DNA of 27,266 bases from JACNLN01 sp964626495 (GCA_964626495.1 CAZVFT010000023.1:1-27266); one strand, 5' to 3'. Positions 15,216 through 23,195 are shown, numbered from the stretch's first letter. Translations and numbers: made by a program. The notes: generated by a model not told the origin, from the sequence alone.

Positions 15216-17450
15216 ATGTTTGCTGGCGTATCATTCCCAATCTCAAGTTATAAAGTCTTCATATACCGAATACCTGAAAAGTTTTCAGGTAAAATTCAGG
15301 TGGGAGTAAGGGTTCGAGCCCCATTCGGACCGAAAAAGACGGCACAGGGAGTGGTCGTAAAACTGCAAAAGAAAGTAGACTTTACAGGCAAGATTCGGTC
15401 CATCTCAGCAATTGTGGATGAAACCCCCATTTTTGATAAAAATCTCTGGGAACTTCTAAACTGGGTGAGCAAGTATTACCTGTCGCCAGTGGGGCAGGTG
15501 ATGAAATGTGCAGTTCCTCAAAAACTGAGCAGTACCTATTCTCCCGCCAAACAGTTATTAATAATGAGAAACGAAGTGTCAAGTGATGATCTGACAGCAT
15601 TGGAAGAAAAAGCACCAAAACAATTCCGATTGATGAAGGCATTGGAGGGACAGGCGGAGCCGATTCCCATTGCTTCACTTAAAAGTGTGGGGGGAAATAT
15701 CTCTGCTGTTTGTAGAGCTTTAGAAAAAAAAGGATTTGTCACGATCTCCTCGGTGCCCCGCCTTCCAGATTCTTCCAGTCTCACACTAAAGCTTTTGAAG
15801 AAGAAAATTACCTTCTCAAAAGAGCAAAGGGAGGTTATTGCTGAGCTTGAAGAGCATCTGGGAACGAGGGAGTTTTATCCCTATCTTCTCCATGGCGCCA
15901 CCGGAAGCGGCAAAACAGAAATCTACATTCATCTGGCAAAACAGGCGGAGGAATGGAAACAGACATCCATTATGTTGCTGCCAGAGATTGCCTTAACGCC
16001 CCAGATTGCCGGTAGATTTCGAGCGGTGTTTGGAGAGCGTGTTGCCATCTGGCACAGCCGGATGTCACCCGCTCAGCGGGCATGGACGTGGAAACAGATA
16101 TGTGCAGGAGTTTATTCCGTGGTCGTGGGAGCCAGAAGTGCTATTTTTACTCCTTTGAGAAATGTGGGTTTAATCATTGTGGATGAGGAACAGGAAGGAA
16201 CTTACAAGCAGGACAGCCCAGCTCCTCGTTATCAGGCAAGAGATGTGGCATTGATTCGGGGAAAATTGAGTGGCGCACTCACAGTTCTTGCAGGAGCAAC
16301 CCCCAGCATAGAATCATATTATAACAAAGCGGTGAAGAAGCTGAACTACATTAGAATGAAGTACAGATACGGGAAAGCAAAATATCCACAGGTTCATATT
16401 GTGGATATGATAAAAGAGCGAGAGGAGACAGAAAACTATCGCATACTATTTTCTCGGTTGTTGAAGGAGAAAATTCAAGATCGCCTGGAGAAAAATGAGC
16501 AGGTAATTTTACTTCAAAACCGAAGGGGATTTTCTCCCATTGTTTCCTGTCGGGACTGTGGCTTTGTGGAAATGTGCCGTCACTGTAAAATCCCCCTGAC
16601 ATATCACAAAGTAGAAAGCCTGATGAAGTGTCACTACTGTAATTTTACTAAACTGGTTCCCGATGACTGTAAGGAGTGTAATGGAACAAATTTATTATTG
16701 GGGGGAATTGGAACTCAGAGGGTGGAGGAGAGTTTAATTCAGAAATTTCCAGAAATGCGGTTGATGAGAATGGATTTAGATACTACCCGACGTAGTGGAG
16801 CCCACGCAAGAATTCTAAGAAAATTTGATCAAGGTGAGCTCGATGTACTTCTTGGAACTCAGATGATCGCCAAAGGGCTGGATTTTGAAAATGTAACTCT
16901 CGTTGGGGTTATCAATGCAGATGCCGGACTTTTTCTTCCGGACTTCCGAGCAGGCGAGCGGACGTTTCAGCTTATTTATCAGGTGGCAGGTCGATCTGGT
17001 CGAGGAGAAAAACCCGGCGAGGTAGTTATTCAGACGAACAACCCTGATAATAATACCATTAAATTAGCCGCCCAGCTGAACATCGAAAAGTACTACAACA
17101 TCTGTCTCAATGAGCGGAGCGAGCTTCAGTATTCCCCCTTTAGCTGGATGACAAAAGTGGAATTTGCAGGGAAGAAGAGGAGTCATGTGGAACGAGTGGC
17201 GGAGGAGTTTTTGTACAGTCTGAAGGAAAAGCCAAGATTTTTAAAAATTCTTGGACCTGCTCCCTGCCCTATGGAAAAGATTCGGGGGAATTACCGTTAC
17301 CAGATCATCTTTAAGTCACCGAAAGAGAAGGATAAAAATGGAATTATGATTCATAAATTCCTTGAAAAAAATCTTATTGATTCTCCCTTTATGAAAAAAA
17401 GAAAAGGGGTTACAACCCATGTGGATGTTGATCCAAACTCACTTCTTTAA
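15216..17450 (+). CDS. priA: Primosomal protein N' (replication restart helicase PriA)
   Basis: PriA recognises stalled forks and D-loops and reloads the replicative helicase. The 744-aa protein starts MFAGVSFPISSYKVFIYRIP, the usual PriA 3'-end-binding domain. Helicase motifs are LLHGATGSGKTEIYIH (Walker A), LLPEIALTPQIAGRF, HSRMSPAQR, VVGARSAIFTP, IVDEEQEGTYKQDSP (DEEx box) and VAGRSGRGEKPGEV (motif VI). Eight cysteines of the zinc-binding region are present in order (C-x2-C, C-x2-C, C-x2-C, C-x2-C). No Shine-Dalgarno is clear before the ATG. Confidence 0.96.
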   Translation: MFAGVSFPISSYKVFIYRIPEKFSGKIQVGVRVRAPFGPKKTAQGVVVKLQKKVDFTGKIRSISAIVDETPIFDKNLWELLNWVSKYYLSPVGQVMKCAVPQKLSSTYSPAKQLLIMRNEVSSDDLTALEEKAPKQFRLMKALEGQAEPIPIASLKSVGGNISAVCRALEKKGFVTISSVPRLPDSSSLTLKLLKKKITFSKEQREVIAELEEHLGTREFYPYLLHGATGSGKTEIYIHLAKQAEEWKQTSIMLLPEIALTPQIAGRFRAVFGERVAIWHSRMSPAQRAWTWKQICAGVYSVVVGARSAIFTPLRNVGLIIVDEEQEGTYKQDSPAPRYQARDVALIRGKLSGALTVLAGATPSIESYYNKAVKKLNYIRMKYRYGKAKYPQVHIVDMIKEREETENYRILFSRLLKEKIQDRLEKNEQVILLQNRRGFSPIVSCRDCGFVEMCRHCKIPLTYHKVESLMKCHYCNFTKLVPDDCKECNGTNLLLGGIGTQRVEESLIQKFPEMRLMRMDLDTTRRSGAHARILRKFDQGELDVLLGTQMIAKGLDFENVTLVGVINADAGLFLPDFRAGERTFQLIYQVAGRSGRGEKPGEVVIQTNNPDNNTIKLAAQLNIEKYYNICLNERSELQYSPFSWMTKVEFAGKKRSHVERVAEEFLYSLKEKPRFLKILGPAPCPMEKIRGNYRYQIIFKSPKEKDKNGIMIHKFLEKNLIDSPFMKKRKGVTTHVDVDPNSLL

Positions 17451-17504
17451 CCAGGATAAATATTTAAAACGTAAAACGTAATGAAGAAATGAATGACGTG
17501 AGTT

Positions 17505-17532
17505 TTTTAAATAATTACGTTTTAAATAATTA
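17505..17532 (+). repeat. Intergenic repeat copy C, tandem TTTTAAATAATTA
   Basis: TTTTAAATAATTA occurs at 17505-17517 and 17520-17532, separated by CG. The overlapping 18-nt TTACGT-TTTAAATAATTA (17515-17532) matches the elements before prs and hppA. It ends 3 nt before the start codon of the PorV/PorQ-like gene. Related aaacgtaa strings occur at 17466-17482. Confidence 0.7.
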
Positions 17533-17535
17533 AAA

Positions 17536-18510
17536 ATGCGTATTTCAAAAAAAGAAATAATCACACATTTTACCCTTAATCTATTCCGACTATCCACCGT
17601 CGGTTTAATGTTGTTGGTTTTGTTTCTTTTTGGGCTTTTCCCTGTGGCATTGAGCTCGGAAGGAAGTTACTCCGCTTTGGAAATACCGTATCACGCTCGC
17701 TCTCTGGGTATGTCGGCTGCAGGGGCAGCCGATTGGCACGGGATGGACATCTCTTCCATAAATCCGTCGTTGCTACAATCATCCAACCGGTCACTCCTTA
17801 TGTCAGCGGTCCGATACCCGGCTGATATTCAAACGGGATTGGTTGAGTGGAGACAGGTACTTGGCAACCGGAAGGTAGCTATCACATTAAGACACGTAAA
17901 ATACGGCGCATTTGAAAGGCGGGATGATAGCGGAATAAAGACAGGACAATTTACCGCAGGTGACACATGGATTTCCGGCTCTTTTGCTCAGAAGCTGTAT
18001 AAGTTGCTCGATGTTGGCATGACAGGTGGATTCTTTTTTAGCCAGATAGAAAATGTAAATGCCACCTTAGCCCTTGTGTCCTTCGGAACAGCTTTGAAAA
18101 TCCCGAGATTTGATGCTCAAGTGGGAGTTAGTATTCGCAATTTTGGATATACGCTCAATAACTATACTGATTACCACGAAACAATTCCTACCAGTCTGGC
18201 GCTGGGGTTATCAAAAAAGCTGGCGCACCTCCCGATGGAAATTTCTTTAGACGGATTGTGGTGGCGGAAAGAGGATCGGGCTGTTATTCGGCTTGGCGGA
18301 GAGTTTTTTCTTCCAAGCAACTTCAAGGTAAGGTGGGGAACAAGTTCGTACAGGTTTGACCTTGGGACAGATGAGTTGTGGCAGAGTTACATAGCAGGCT
18401 CGTCTATTGGACTTGGATATGTAATTAAAAACTTAACGGTGGATATGGGTATTCACTATCAGGGCGCCGGCAGTGCTGTAATTGGCATAGGAGTCTCCAC
18501 AACACATTAG
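17536..18510 (+). CDS. PorV/PorQ-like outer-membrane beta-barrel protein
   Basis: The 324-aa protein has an N-terminal export signal: a hydrophobic run at about residues 18-38 followed by SSEGSYSALEIP. The motif IPYHARSLGMSAAGAA then ASSINPS-like DISSINPSLL resembles the start of PorV/PorQ barrels of the type IX secretion system and related UPF0164 barrels. The rest alternates short Gly- and aromatic-rich strands (VGMTGGFFFSQ, VGVSIRNFGYTL, VIKNLTVDMGIHY) ending VIGIGVSTTH. A role in T9SS would fit the sorting-domain protein at the start of the window, but PorQ versus PorV versus another barrel cannot be settled from sequence alone. The ATG lacks a Shine-Dalgarno and follows the AT-rich repeat. 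Confidence 0.7.
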   Translation: MRISKKEIITHFTLNLFRLSTVGLMLLVLFLFGLFPVALSSEGSYSALEIPYHARSLGMSAAGAADWHGMDISSINPSLLQSSNRSLLMSAVRYPADIQTGLVEWRQVLGNRKVAITLRHVKYGAFERRDDSGIKTGQFTAGDTWISGSFAQKLYKLLDVGMTGGFFFSQIENVNATLALVSFGTALKIPRFDAQVGVSIRNFGYTLNNYTDYHETIPTSLALGLSKKLAHLPMEISLDGLWWRKEDRAVIRLGGEFFLPSNFKVRWGTSSYRFDLGTDELWQSYIAGSSIGLGYVIKNLTVDMGIHYQGAGSAVIGIGVSTTH

Positions 18511-18526
18511 TTATTTATACCTAAAA

Positions 18527-18566
18527 CATTATATCATAATGATAAAACCAAACCATATTTATATGG
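18527..18566 (+). promoter_or_regulatory. Candidate enhancer sites (UAS), promoter 1
   Basis: CATTAT-ATC-ATAATG (18527-18541) and CCATAT-TT-ATATGG (18553-18566) are both perfect inverted repeats. Their cores recur at the second sigma54 promoter with identical 21-nt spacing and, relative to the -24 GG, at 95 versus 94 nt. This fits binding sites for an NtrC-type activator. Confidence 0.5.
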
Positions 18567-18643
18567 ATTAACTGTGTATTATGTAATTTGTCTTATAGTT
18601 TAAGCTCTTGTATTATAAGTAGTTACGATAAATATATAATTTC

Positions 18644-18659
18644 TGGCACGTGTTTTGTA
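18644..18659 (+). promoter_or_regulatory. Sigma54 promoter 1 (pspC operon)
   Basis: TGGCACG-TGTT-TTGTA: the -24 element is perfect and the -12 has T instead of C (GG-N10-GT). It lies about 45 bp before the 33-aa ORF and aligns over roughly 130 bp with the stronger promoter at 19325. Confidence 0.7.
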
Positions 18660-18704
18660 TGTTTCTAAGTGCGCACATAAATTAACTTATGAAGGAGAAA
18701 GAAA

Positions 18705-18806
18705 ATGAACAAAAAAAGAAGGCTTGAAGTAAATTGGATAATCCCAAATTGGATAATCCTAACTATTCTTTTAACTATTACCGTTAGCCCACTTTTCTTA
18801 CTATAG
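18705..18806 (+). CDS. 33-aa single-pass membrane miniprotein
   Basis: The ATG at 18705 follows a strong AAGGAG (18693-18698). The peptide begins with a basic stretch, MNKKRRLEVN, then W-I-I-P-N-W and a hydrophobic run IILTILLTITVSPLFLL to the stop. It is therefore a likely inner-membrane peptide with its N-terminus inside. The stop TAG is separated by one base from the pspC ATG, so the two are translationally coupled and share the sigma54 promoter. No family is recognised; by position it takes the place of small Psp membrane proteins, without sequence similarity that I can see. Confidence 0.6.
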   Translation: MNKKRRLEVNWIIPNWIILTILLTITVSPLFLL

Positions 18807-18807
18807 T

Positions 18808-18996
18808 ATGAAGCGACTATACCGCAACAGAAAAGAAGGGAAATTTGTCGGGGTTTGTGAGGGCCTTGGCGAATATTTAAACATAGATCCTGTTCTAATT
18901 CGATTGGCTATTATTCTTTTGTGTTTTTGGGGAGGAGCTGGATTTATCCTCTACATAACCGCGTGGATTATAGTTCCGGAGAAACCAAAAGATTAG
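18808..18996 (+). CDS. PspC-domain envelope stress protein
   Basis: The 62-aa protein is a nearly complete single PspC domain: MKRLYRNRKEGKFVGVCEGL, then GEYLNIDPVLIRL and a membrane segment to YITAWIIVPEKP. Family knowledge: PspC domains take part in phage-shock or envelope-stress responses at the inner membrane; in E. coli the psp operon is sigma54-driven. Here too a sigma54-type promoter lies upstream and the gene is second after a 33-aa membrane peptide. PspA is not in the window. Confidence 0.9.
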   Translation: MKRLYRNRKEGKFVGVCEGLGEYLNIDPVLIRLAIILLCFWGGAGFILYITAWIIVPEKPKD

Positions 18997-19324
18997 AATC
19001 TCAATTCCTACAAAAGAGAGTAACAAGCGAAGCATCTTCCTCAAATGCGACAAGGACGTTTTTGTGTTTCATCAGCTTTTCTACCCCTAATTCACTATTA
19101 TTTCAAAAACCCCGTTTCTATCATTGGTCAATAGAATCAGTATTATCTCCCTGTATCGTGTGTGGTATAGCAGAAGCATCCAAAACACAGCAGCTATTTA
19201 CACCTCAGCTTTATATCATAATTATATAAGTAAACCATATTTATATATCAACAACTATTTTTTTCTGATCAACTAAAAATGTAAGTTACAGTATTATACG
19301 TACTTACGGCGAATAAATAATTTC
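18997..19324. other. Intergenic region containing a duplicated promoter block
   Basis: The first ~165 bp holds no convincing gene. From about 19165 the sequence parallels 18483-18704: GGTATAGCAG resembles the end of the PorV/PorQ-like gene (GGCATAGGAG), and AG-C-TATTTACACCT resembles AG-T-TATTTATACCT. The block therefore appears to be a segmental duplication that carried the last codons of the upstream gene along with its downstream promoter. Confidence 0.55.
19211..19308 (+). promoter_or_regulatory. Candidate enhancer sites and upstream element, promoter 2
   Basis: TTATATCATAAT (19211-19222) and AAACCATATTTATAT (19232-19246) are identical to 18529-18540 and 18550-18564. GTATTATA-C-GTA-C-TTACG (19291-19308) matches 18610-18627 at 16 of 18 positions, at the same distance (35 nt) from the -24 GG. 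Confidence 0.5.
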
Positions 19325-19340
19325 TGGCACGTACTTTGCA
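19325..19340 (+). promoter_or_regulatory. Sigma54 promoter 2 (PDZ protein)
   Basis: TGGCACG-TACT-TTGCA is a full match to the -24/-12 consensus, with GG and GC 10 nt apart. It lies 46 bp before the start codon of the PDZ gene. Confidence 0.85.
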
Positions 19341-19386
19341 TATTTTCGAAGTGAATAAATGAACTATTTTGGAAAGGAGTAAGAAA

Positions 19387-20634
19387 ATGAATAGACAAAG
19401 TAAAATAATAACAGAAATCATCACACTCATTTTAGCAATAGGGTTACTTTTACTACCGTCCAGCACTTTCGCTCAGGAAGAAGTCGAAGAAATTGAAGGG
19501 GTTGAAGATATTGAGAAAAGTGCGGAAGAAATTGGTAAACGGATGGAAGAATGGGGTGAAGAAATGGAAGAGTGGGGGGAACAGTTGGAGAGCGCTATAG
19601 AAAGCGGAGAACAAGCTCCATCCATTCCTCCTGTTCCAAGTTTACCGGGTTACATCACTGCAACGAAAACCCCCAAGTTTGATTTGTACCTTGAGGATGT
19701 TGGTTTTCAGGATGTGTACGAGAAACGTTATCCTTATAACTATGGAGTATTGGTTACGGGTGTAATCAAGGGTGGAAATTCAGATCGAGCTGGAATAATG
19801 AAAGGTGATATTATTATGGAATTCGATGGTGAAAAGGTACGTTTTGAAGATCACCTGATAAGCATGAGAAATAGTAAAAACATTGGTGACACAGTTGAAA
19901 TCAAAGTTTTTCGCAATGAAAAAGAAGTTACAACCCAACTCACTTTTAATCTTCCAGCTCGTAAAGAAAAGGAAAGAGACTTTTTCAAAGGAAAAGGGAA
20001 ATTATCACCGGGATATGGAGGCGGCGGTTTTGAACCTATCTGGATTGACTACGATTTTTCTGGTATCAGTGATTTTCTCGTACGAAATGGCTTCGAAAGA
20101 ATTTCCAAAGGGGGGATAATTGCCTGGGGCGGCGTCGGCGCTGGTAATGTTGGGAAAGGATGGTTTATCGGTGGAATGGGTGCTGGGTTCGAAAAAACCG
20201 AACAGATTCGGAATGATGATGGTGTCACAAAAAAATATGTCCTGAGTTCAGGATTCGGCGGGGTTACAGTTGCAAAGAAATTCCCGGTAATGACGGAACG
20301 ACTGATATTAGATATTGGTATAATGTTAGGCGGTGGGGGCACAGAACTTGAGCTTGCAGAAACTGATGGTGACTTTTCTTGGGATGTAGCTGTAGACGCA
20401 ACAGAAAATCGCGCTGTGAAGTTTACAAAGAGTTATTTTGTATATAGACCATCTGTGGGATTATTGATTCGCATTAATGACTGGTTGGGCATTCATGGGT
20501 CAGTAGGATATCTGGAAACCTATGCTTTCGATGATAATTGGACTGAAAAACCATTTGATTTTACTGTTGGAGGTGCATCACCGATAGTCCCCTCAGGACT
20601 GACGTACTCATTGGGTGTCAGGTTTGGTTATTAA
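19387..20634 (+). CDS. Exported PDZ-domain protein with Gly-rich beta C-terminus
   Basis: The start is set at the ATG at 19387 because AAGGAG lies 8 nt upstream; the frame is open from a TTG at 19369. The 415-aa product has a signal peptide (hydrophobic 10-27, STFA-Q near 29). It then has an acidic helical segment with near-heptad MEEWGEEMEEWGE (about 53-66) and a PDZ domain at ~95-190 (YGVLVTGVIKGGNSDRAGIM, KGDIIMEFDGEKV). The C-terminal half is rich in Gly and aromatic residues and ends YSLGVRFGY, like an outer-membrane barrel or beta-sandwich with terminal aromatic. No protease catalytic domain is seen, so it is not DegP. A consensus sigma54 promoter and placement next to pspC suggest an induced envelope-stress function. 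Confidence 0.8.
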   Translation: MNRQSKIITEIITLILAIGLLLLPSSTFAQEEVEEIEGVEDIEKSAEEIGKRMEEWGEEMEEWGEQLESAIESGEQAPSIPPVPSLPGYITATKTPKFDLYLEDVGFQDVYEKRYPYNYGVLVTGVIKGGNSDRAGIMKGDIIMEFDGEKVRFEDHLISMRNSKNIGDTVEIKVFRNEKEVTTQLTFNLPARKEKERDFFKGKGKLSPGYGGGGFEPIWIDYDFSGISDFLVRNGFERISKGGIIAWGGVGAGNVGKGWFIGGMGAGFEKTEQIRNDDGVTKKYVLSSGFGGVTVAKKFPVMTERLILDIGIMLGGGGTELELAETDGDFSWDVAVDATENRAVKFTKSYFVYRPSVGLLIRINDWLGIHGSVGYLETYAFDDNWTEKPFDFTVGGASPIVPSGLTYSLGVRFGY

Positions 20635-20807
20635 CATTAATAGGATGCCATCTTTCTTAAAACTTCTTTTGGAAGGTTATTCATAATATCCTGGACCTGA
20701 ATAATACCTGTTAGATTCCCGACTGAGAGAAATGAATTTGTATTTAAAAATAGTCCGAGATACAAGCATTAGCACGGTATCAACACCCAAATACCACCCC
20801 CTCTTTT

Positions 20808-20833
20808 TTTCTCCCCCATCCAAGGGGGAGAAA
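20808..20833. repeat. Perfect 10-bp hairpin
   Basis: TTTCTCCCCC (20808-20817) and GGGGGAGAAA (20824-20833) flank a 6-nt loop. The T-run is on the 5' side, so it lacks the 3' U-tract of a terminator on either strand. Confidence 0.8.
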
Positions 20834-20913
20834 GATATATTGGACACTCGAGTCTCTGATTCTTTTCGCAGAACCTGCGGGCAAGACTGTTTGAAGTTAT
20901 GCTTCTAGGAACG

Positions 20914-20940
20914 CCTCTCTCCGCCAGCCGGCGGAAGAGG
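20914..20940. repeat. GC-rich hairpin with one bulge
   Basis: CCTCT-c-TCCGCC pairs with GGCGGA-AGAGG around the loop AGCC, giving an 11-bp stem with one bulged C. It lies 6 bp before the compound hairpin at 20947. Confidence 0.75.
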
Positions 20941-20946
20941 AATTTT

Positions 20947-21001
20947 ACCCTGTGGAATCTCCGACTAGTCGGAGAAAATCGCAGATTTTATTCCACAGGG
21001 T
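20947..21001. repeat. 55-bp compound (three-way) hairpin
   Basis: Outer arms ACCCTGTGGAAT (20947-20958) and ATTCCACAGGGT (20990-21001) are perfectly complementary. They enclose two further perfect inverted repeats with no spare bases: CTCCGACT-AGTCGGAG (20959-20974) and AAAATC-GCA-GATTTT (20975-20989). As RNA or extruded DNA it folds into a three-way junction. Confidence 0.85.
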
Positions 21002-21293
21002 GAAGGAGAGGGTGATTTCTTCTCTTCCCTGCTCACCCCCATTCTTCGTGAGCTGGCGGGTCAGCAGTTTCTTTGAAACAAAAACGACGCAAGTTTTGGT
21101 AAGATTGAATCTGAATCACATTGTACAACTCTGGTATAATAATGAAATCCAAGTCCGCCTTATTGTGATGAGCCTTTTAGAGAGATGGCATCTTTATTTA
21201 CAAAATTCCATAAAGAAATTCTCTATAAGGGTTTTTATGGAAACAACCTTTTGAGGGGTTGGTGTATACGATATTTATTCATTAATTTTTAGC

Positions 21294-21878
21294 ATGGAAC
21301 CCAGTTTATTTTCTTTACTTGTAAAAAGAATAACATCTACAATAATTGCTATTGGGTCACTATTTTATTCTACGATTAACGGGGTTAATGCCGAGTTTGA
21401 TAATGTCAATTTGAGTGCAAGTGGCGGTCATCTTTTCATTTCGGCTCGCCTGACCAGCTGTTTTTCAGAAGAATTGGACAGAATATTCCAATCAGGACAG
21501 GAGATAAAAATCCATTATCTTATCCAAGTATTTGAGTCGGGAGTTAAAACCCCCATATATGAAACTGCGTTTTACAATTCTATTACATACTCTCTCGTTG
21601 ATCAAATTTACGGTGTATATTCATCTGAAAAATCCCTACGAATGGAAGCGGTTAACATTCAGAGAGCTAAAGAGTTCCTCTCAAATATTGAAAATAAAGT
21701 TGTCCTTTCTGAAGATCAAATTAGAGACGGGAAAAAATATTTTATAAAACTTAGTTCATTTATGGGTGAAATACAATTACCTGGGATGGAGGAAAAATTA
21801 AATCTAATGTTCTACTGGAACAGTTTAAGACCAACCCATAAAACTGATTTATTTGATAAGGACATGATCATCCAATGA
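21294..21878 (+). CDS. DUF4390 family protein (periplasmic, linked to sensor kinase)
   Basis: The 194-aa protein has an N-terminal signal or anchor (about residues 8-33, ending V-N-A-E). It then has the DUF4390 pattern: L-F-I-S-A-R-L, SEELDRIFQSGQEIKIHYLI, YNSITYSLVDQIYGVY, Y-F-I-K-L-S and near the end MFYWNSLRPTHKTDLF. Family knowledge: DUF4390 genes commonly precede NtrY-like sensor kinases. That is so here: its TGA overlaps the kinase ATG (ATGA). A role in signal perception at the membrane is inferred. No clear Shine-Dalgarno is seen. Confidence 0.75.
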   Translation: MEPSLFSLLVKRITSTIIAIGSLFYSTINGVNAEFDNVNLSASGGHLFISARLTSCFSEELDRIFQSGQEIKIHYLIQVFESGVKTPIYETAFYNSITYSLVDQIYGVYSSEKSLRMEAVNIQRAKEFLSNIENKVVLSEDQIRDGKKYFIKLSSFMGEIQLPGMEEKLNLMFYWNSLRPTHKTDLFDKDMIIQ

Positions 21879-23050
21879 AGCTGCCGATTCCATCATTCAG
21901 AACGCAGATAATTATTTTATTTCTTTTTCTGCTTATCAATTCTGCCCTTTTTTTCAGGAATTATTTTCTCGGGAGTTTTCGGGATTATTCGACATCCGTT
22001 GAAATTCTTGGCGTTGAAGAAAAAATAAATCGCCTGTATAAGGACTATCAACCGAAACTGTCTGAAGAGGAAACTAGGCAGTTTAAAAGCGATATAGAGG
22101 AAATCTTATCTACAGAATGGCAGAGAAACCTCGCCAGGGATTTGTTTGAAAAAGAAACTGAACTATACTCAAAGTTTATTTTTGTTTTTCTTACAATTTC
22201 TATCCTGATTCTATTTTTTATCAGTTTTAACTTGATTACGAGACCGTTACACAGGTTACAGTCAGCTACCGAGGATCTTACAAAAGGTAATTGGAATATA
22301 GAGGTTAAAGAAAGCAAATTTTCTCCCTTGAACGATTTGATTACCTCATTTAATGAGATGATTAAAGAGCTTGAGCACAATAGGAATAAATTAATTCAGG
22401 CTGAAAAGGAAATGGTCTGGCGCGAAATGGCAAGGGTGATGGCACACGAAATTAAAAACCCCTTAACACCGGTTAGACTCTCCCTGGAAAGACTGGAACA
22501 GAAGTATCAATCCGGGGCTAAAGATTTTAAGAATGTGTTTAAAAATGTTGTATCCGTTATTCATGAGGAAATTGACAATCTTCAATCATTAGCCACAGAA
22601 TTTTCCCAATTTGCGAGACTTCCCAAAGCAGTAATTGCTGCTTATAATTTGAATGGACAAATAGAGGAGTTAGTTAAACCTTACGAAGGTCAGGCGGAAT
22701 TTCATTTGGACCTTGCTCAGAATCTACCCCCATTTTATGGCGATAGAACTCAGATGAAACAGGTTCTTGTAAATCTGATTCAAAATGCCATTCAATCCAG
22801 TAACAATGGGTGTCAGATTGAAGTCACAACGACCAATGATAATTTGACTACTGTAGTTTCTATTGAGGATAATGGATCGGGAATAGATCACAACGATCTT
22901 GAAAGAATATTTGATCCATATTTCTCAAGACGAGAAAAAGGGACTGGCCTTGGATTAGCTATTGTGAAAAGAATCATCGAACAGCACAATGGCAATATAG
23001 TTGTAAAAAGTGAGCCTGAGAAAGGAACAAAAATCACCATATCGTTTTAG
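21875..23050 (+). CDS. HAMP-containing sensor histidine kinase (NtrY/NtrB-like)
   Basis: The 391-aa protein has TM1 at ~11-32, a short periplasmic helix-rich sensor at ~33-100, TM2 at ~101-121 and a HAMP domain beginning ITRPLHRLQ. The HisKA box REMARVMAHEIKNPLTPVRL carries the phospho-accepting His at 191. The ATPase domain has the N box (LVNLIQNAIQSS), the G1 box (DNGSGID) and the G2 box (GTGLGLAIVKRI). It autophosphorylates and should phosphorylate the sigma54 response regulator encoded 145 bp downstream. Translation is coupled to the DUF4390 gene by a 4-nt overlap. Confidence 0.93.
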   Translation: MKLPIPSFRTQIIILFLFLLINSALFFRNYFLGSFRDYSTSVEILGVEEKINRLYKDYQPKLSEEETRQFKSDIEEILSTEWQRNLARDLFEKETELYSKFIFVFLTISILILFFISFNLITRPLHRLQSATEDLTKGNWNIEVKESKFSPLNDLITSFNEMIKELEHNRNKLIQAEKEMVWREMARVMAHEIKNPLTPVRLSLERLEQKYQSGAKDFKNVFKNVVSVIHEEIDNLQSLATEFSQFARLPKAVIAAYNLNGQIEELVKPYEGQAEFHLDLAQNLPPFYGDRTQMKQVLVNLIQNAIQSSNNGCQIEVTTTNDNLTTVVSIEDNGSGIDHNDLERIFDPYFSRREKGTGLGLAIVKRIIEQHNGNIVVKSEPEKGTKITISF

Positions 23051-23195
23051 ACTGTGGTTAACCGTTAGGACACAAAGTTAAAAAGAGGAACGTAAAAGAA
23101 ACATTGAGAAATTGATATGTTTTCAGGATAAATTGTGATTGTGAAGTAAAAATTAAGGGGAATAAAACAAATTATTCATAATTGGAATAAATACT

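Larger units (their letters stand above)
20635..21293. other. 659-bp non-coding stretch rich in hairpins
   Basis: No convincing gene is present. From 20808 to 21001 three separate inverted-repeat units occur (listed below), and purine/pyrimidine-biased stretches continue to about 21060. The composition differs from neighbouring intergenic sequence and suggests a REP/MITE-like non-autonomous element. No terminal target-site duplication was identified. Confidence 0.5.

Noticed and set aside
15049..15246. A 65-codon - strand ORF in front of priA
   Set aside because: It overlaps the priA start, has no ribosome-binding site that I can see, and covers the inverted repeats; composition is not protein-like.
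20808..20833. Rho-independent terminator of the PDZ gene
   Set aside because: The stem is strong, but the T-run precedes it on the + strand and would be an A-run on the - strand, so there is no 3' U-tract in either direction. It is also about 170 bp from the stop codon.
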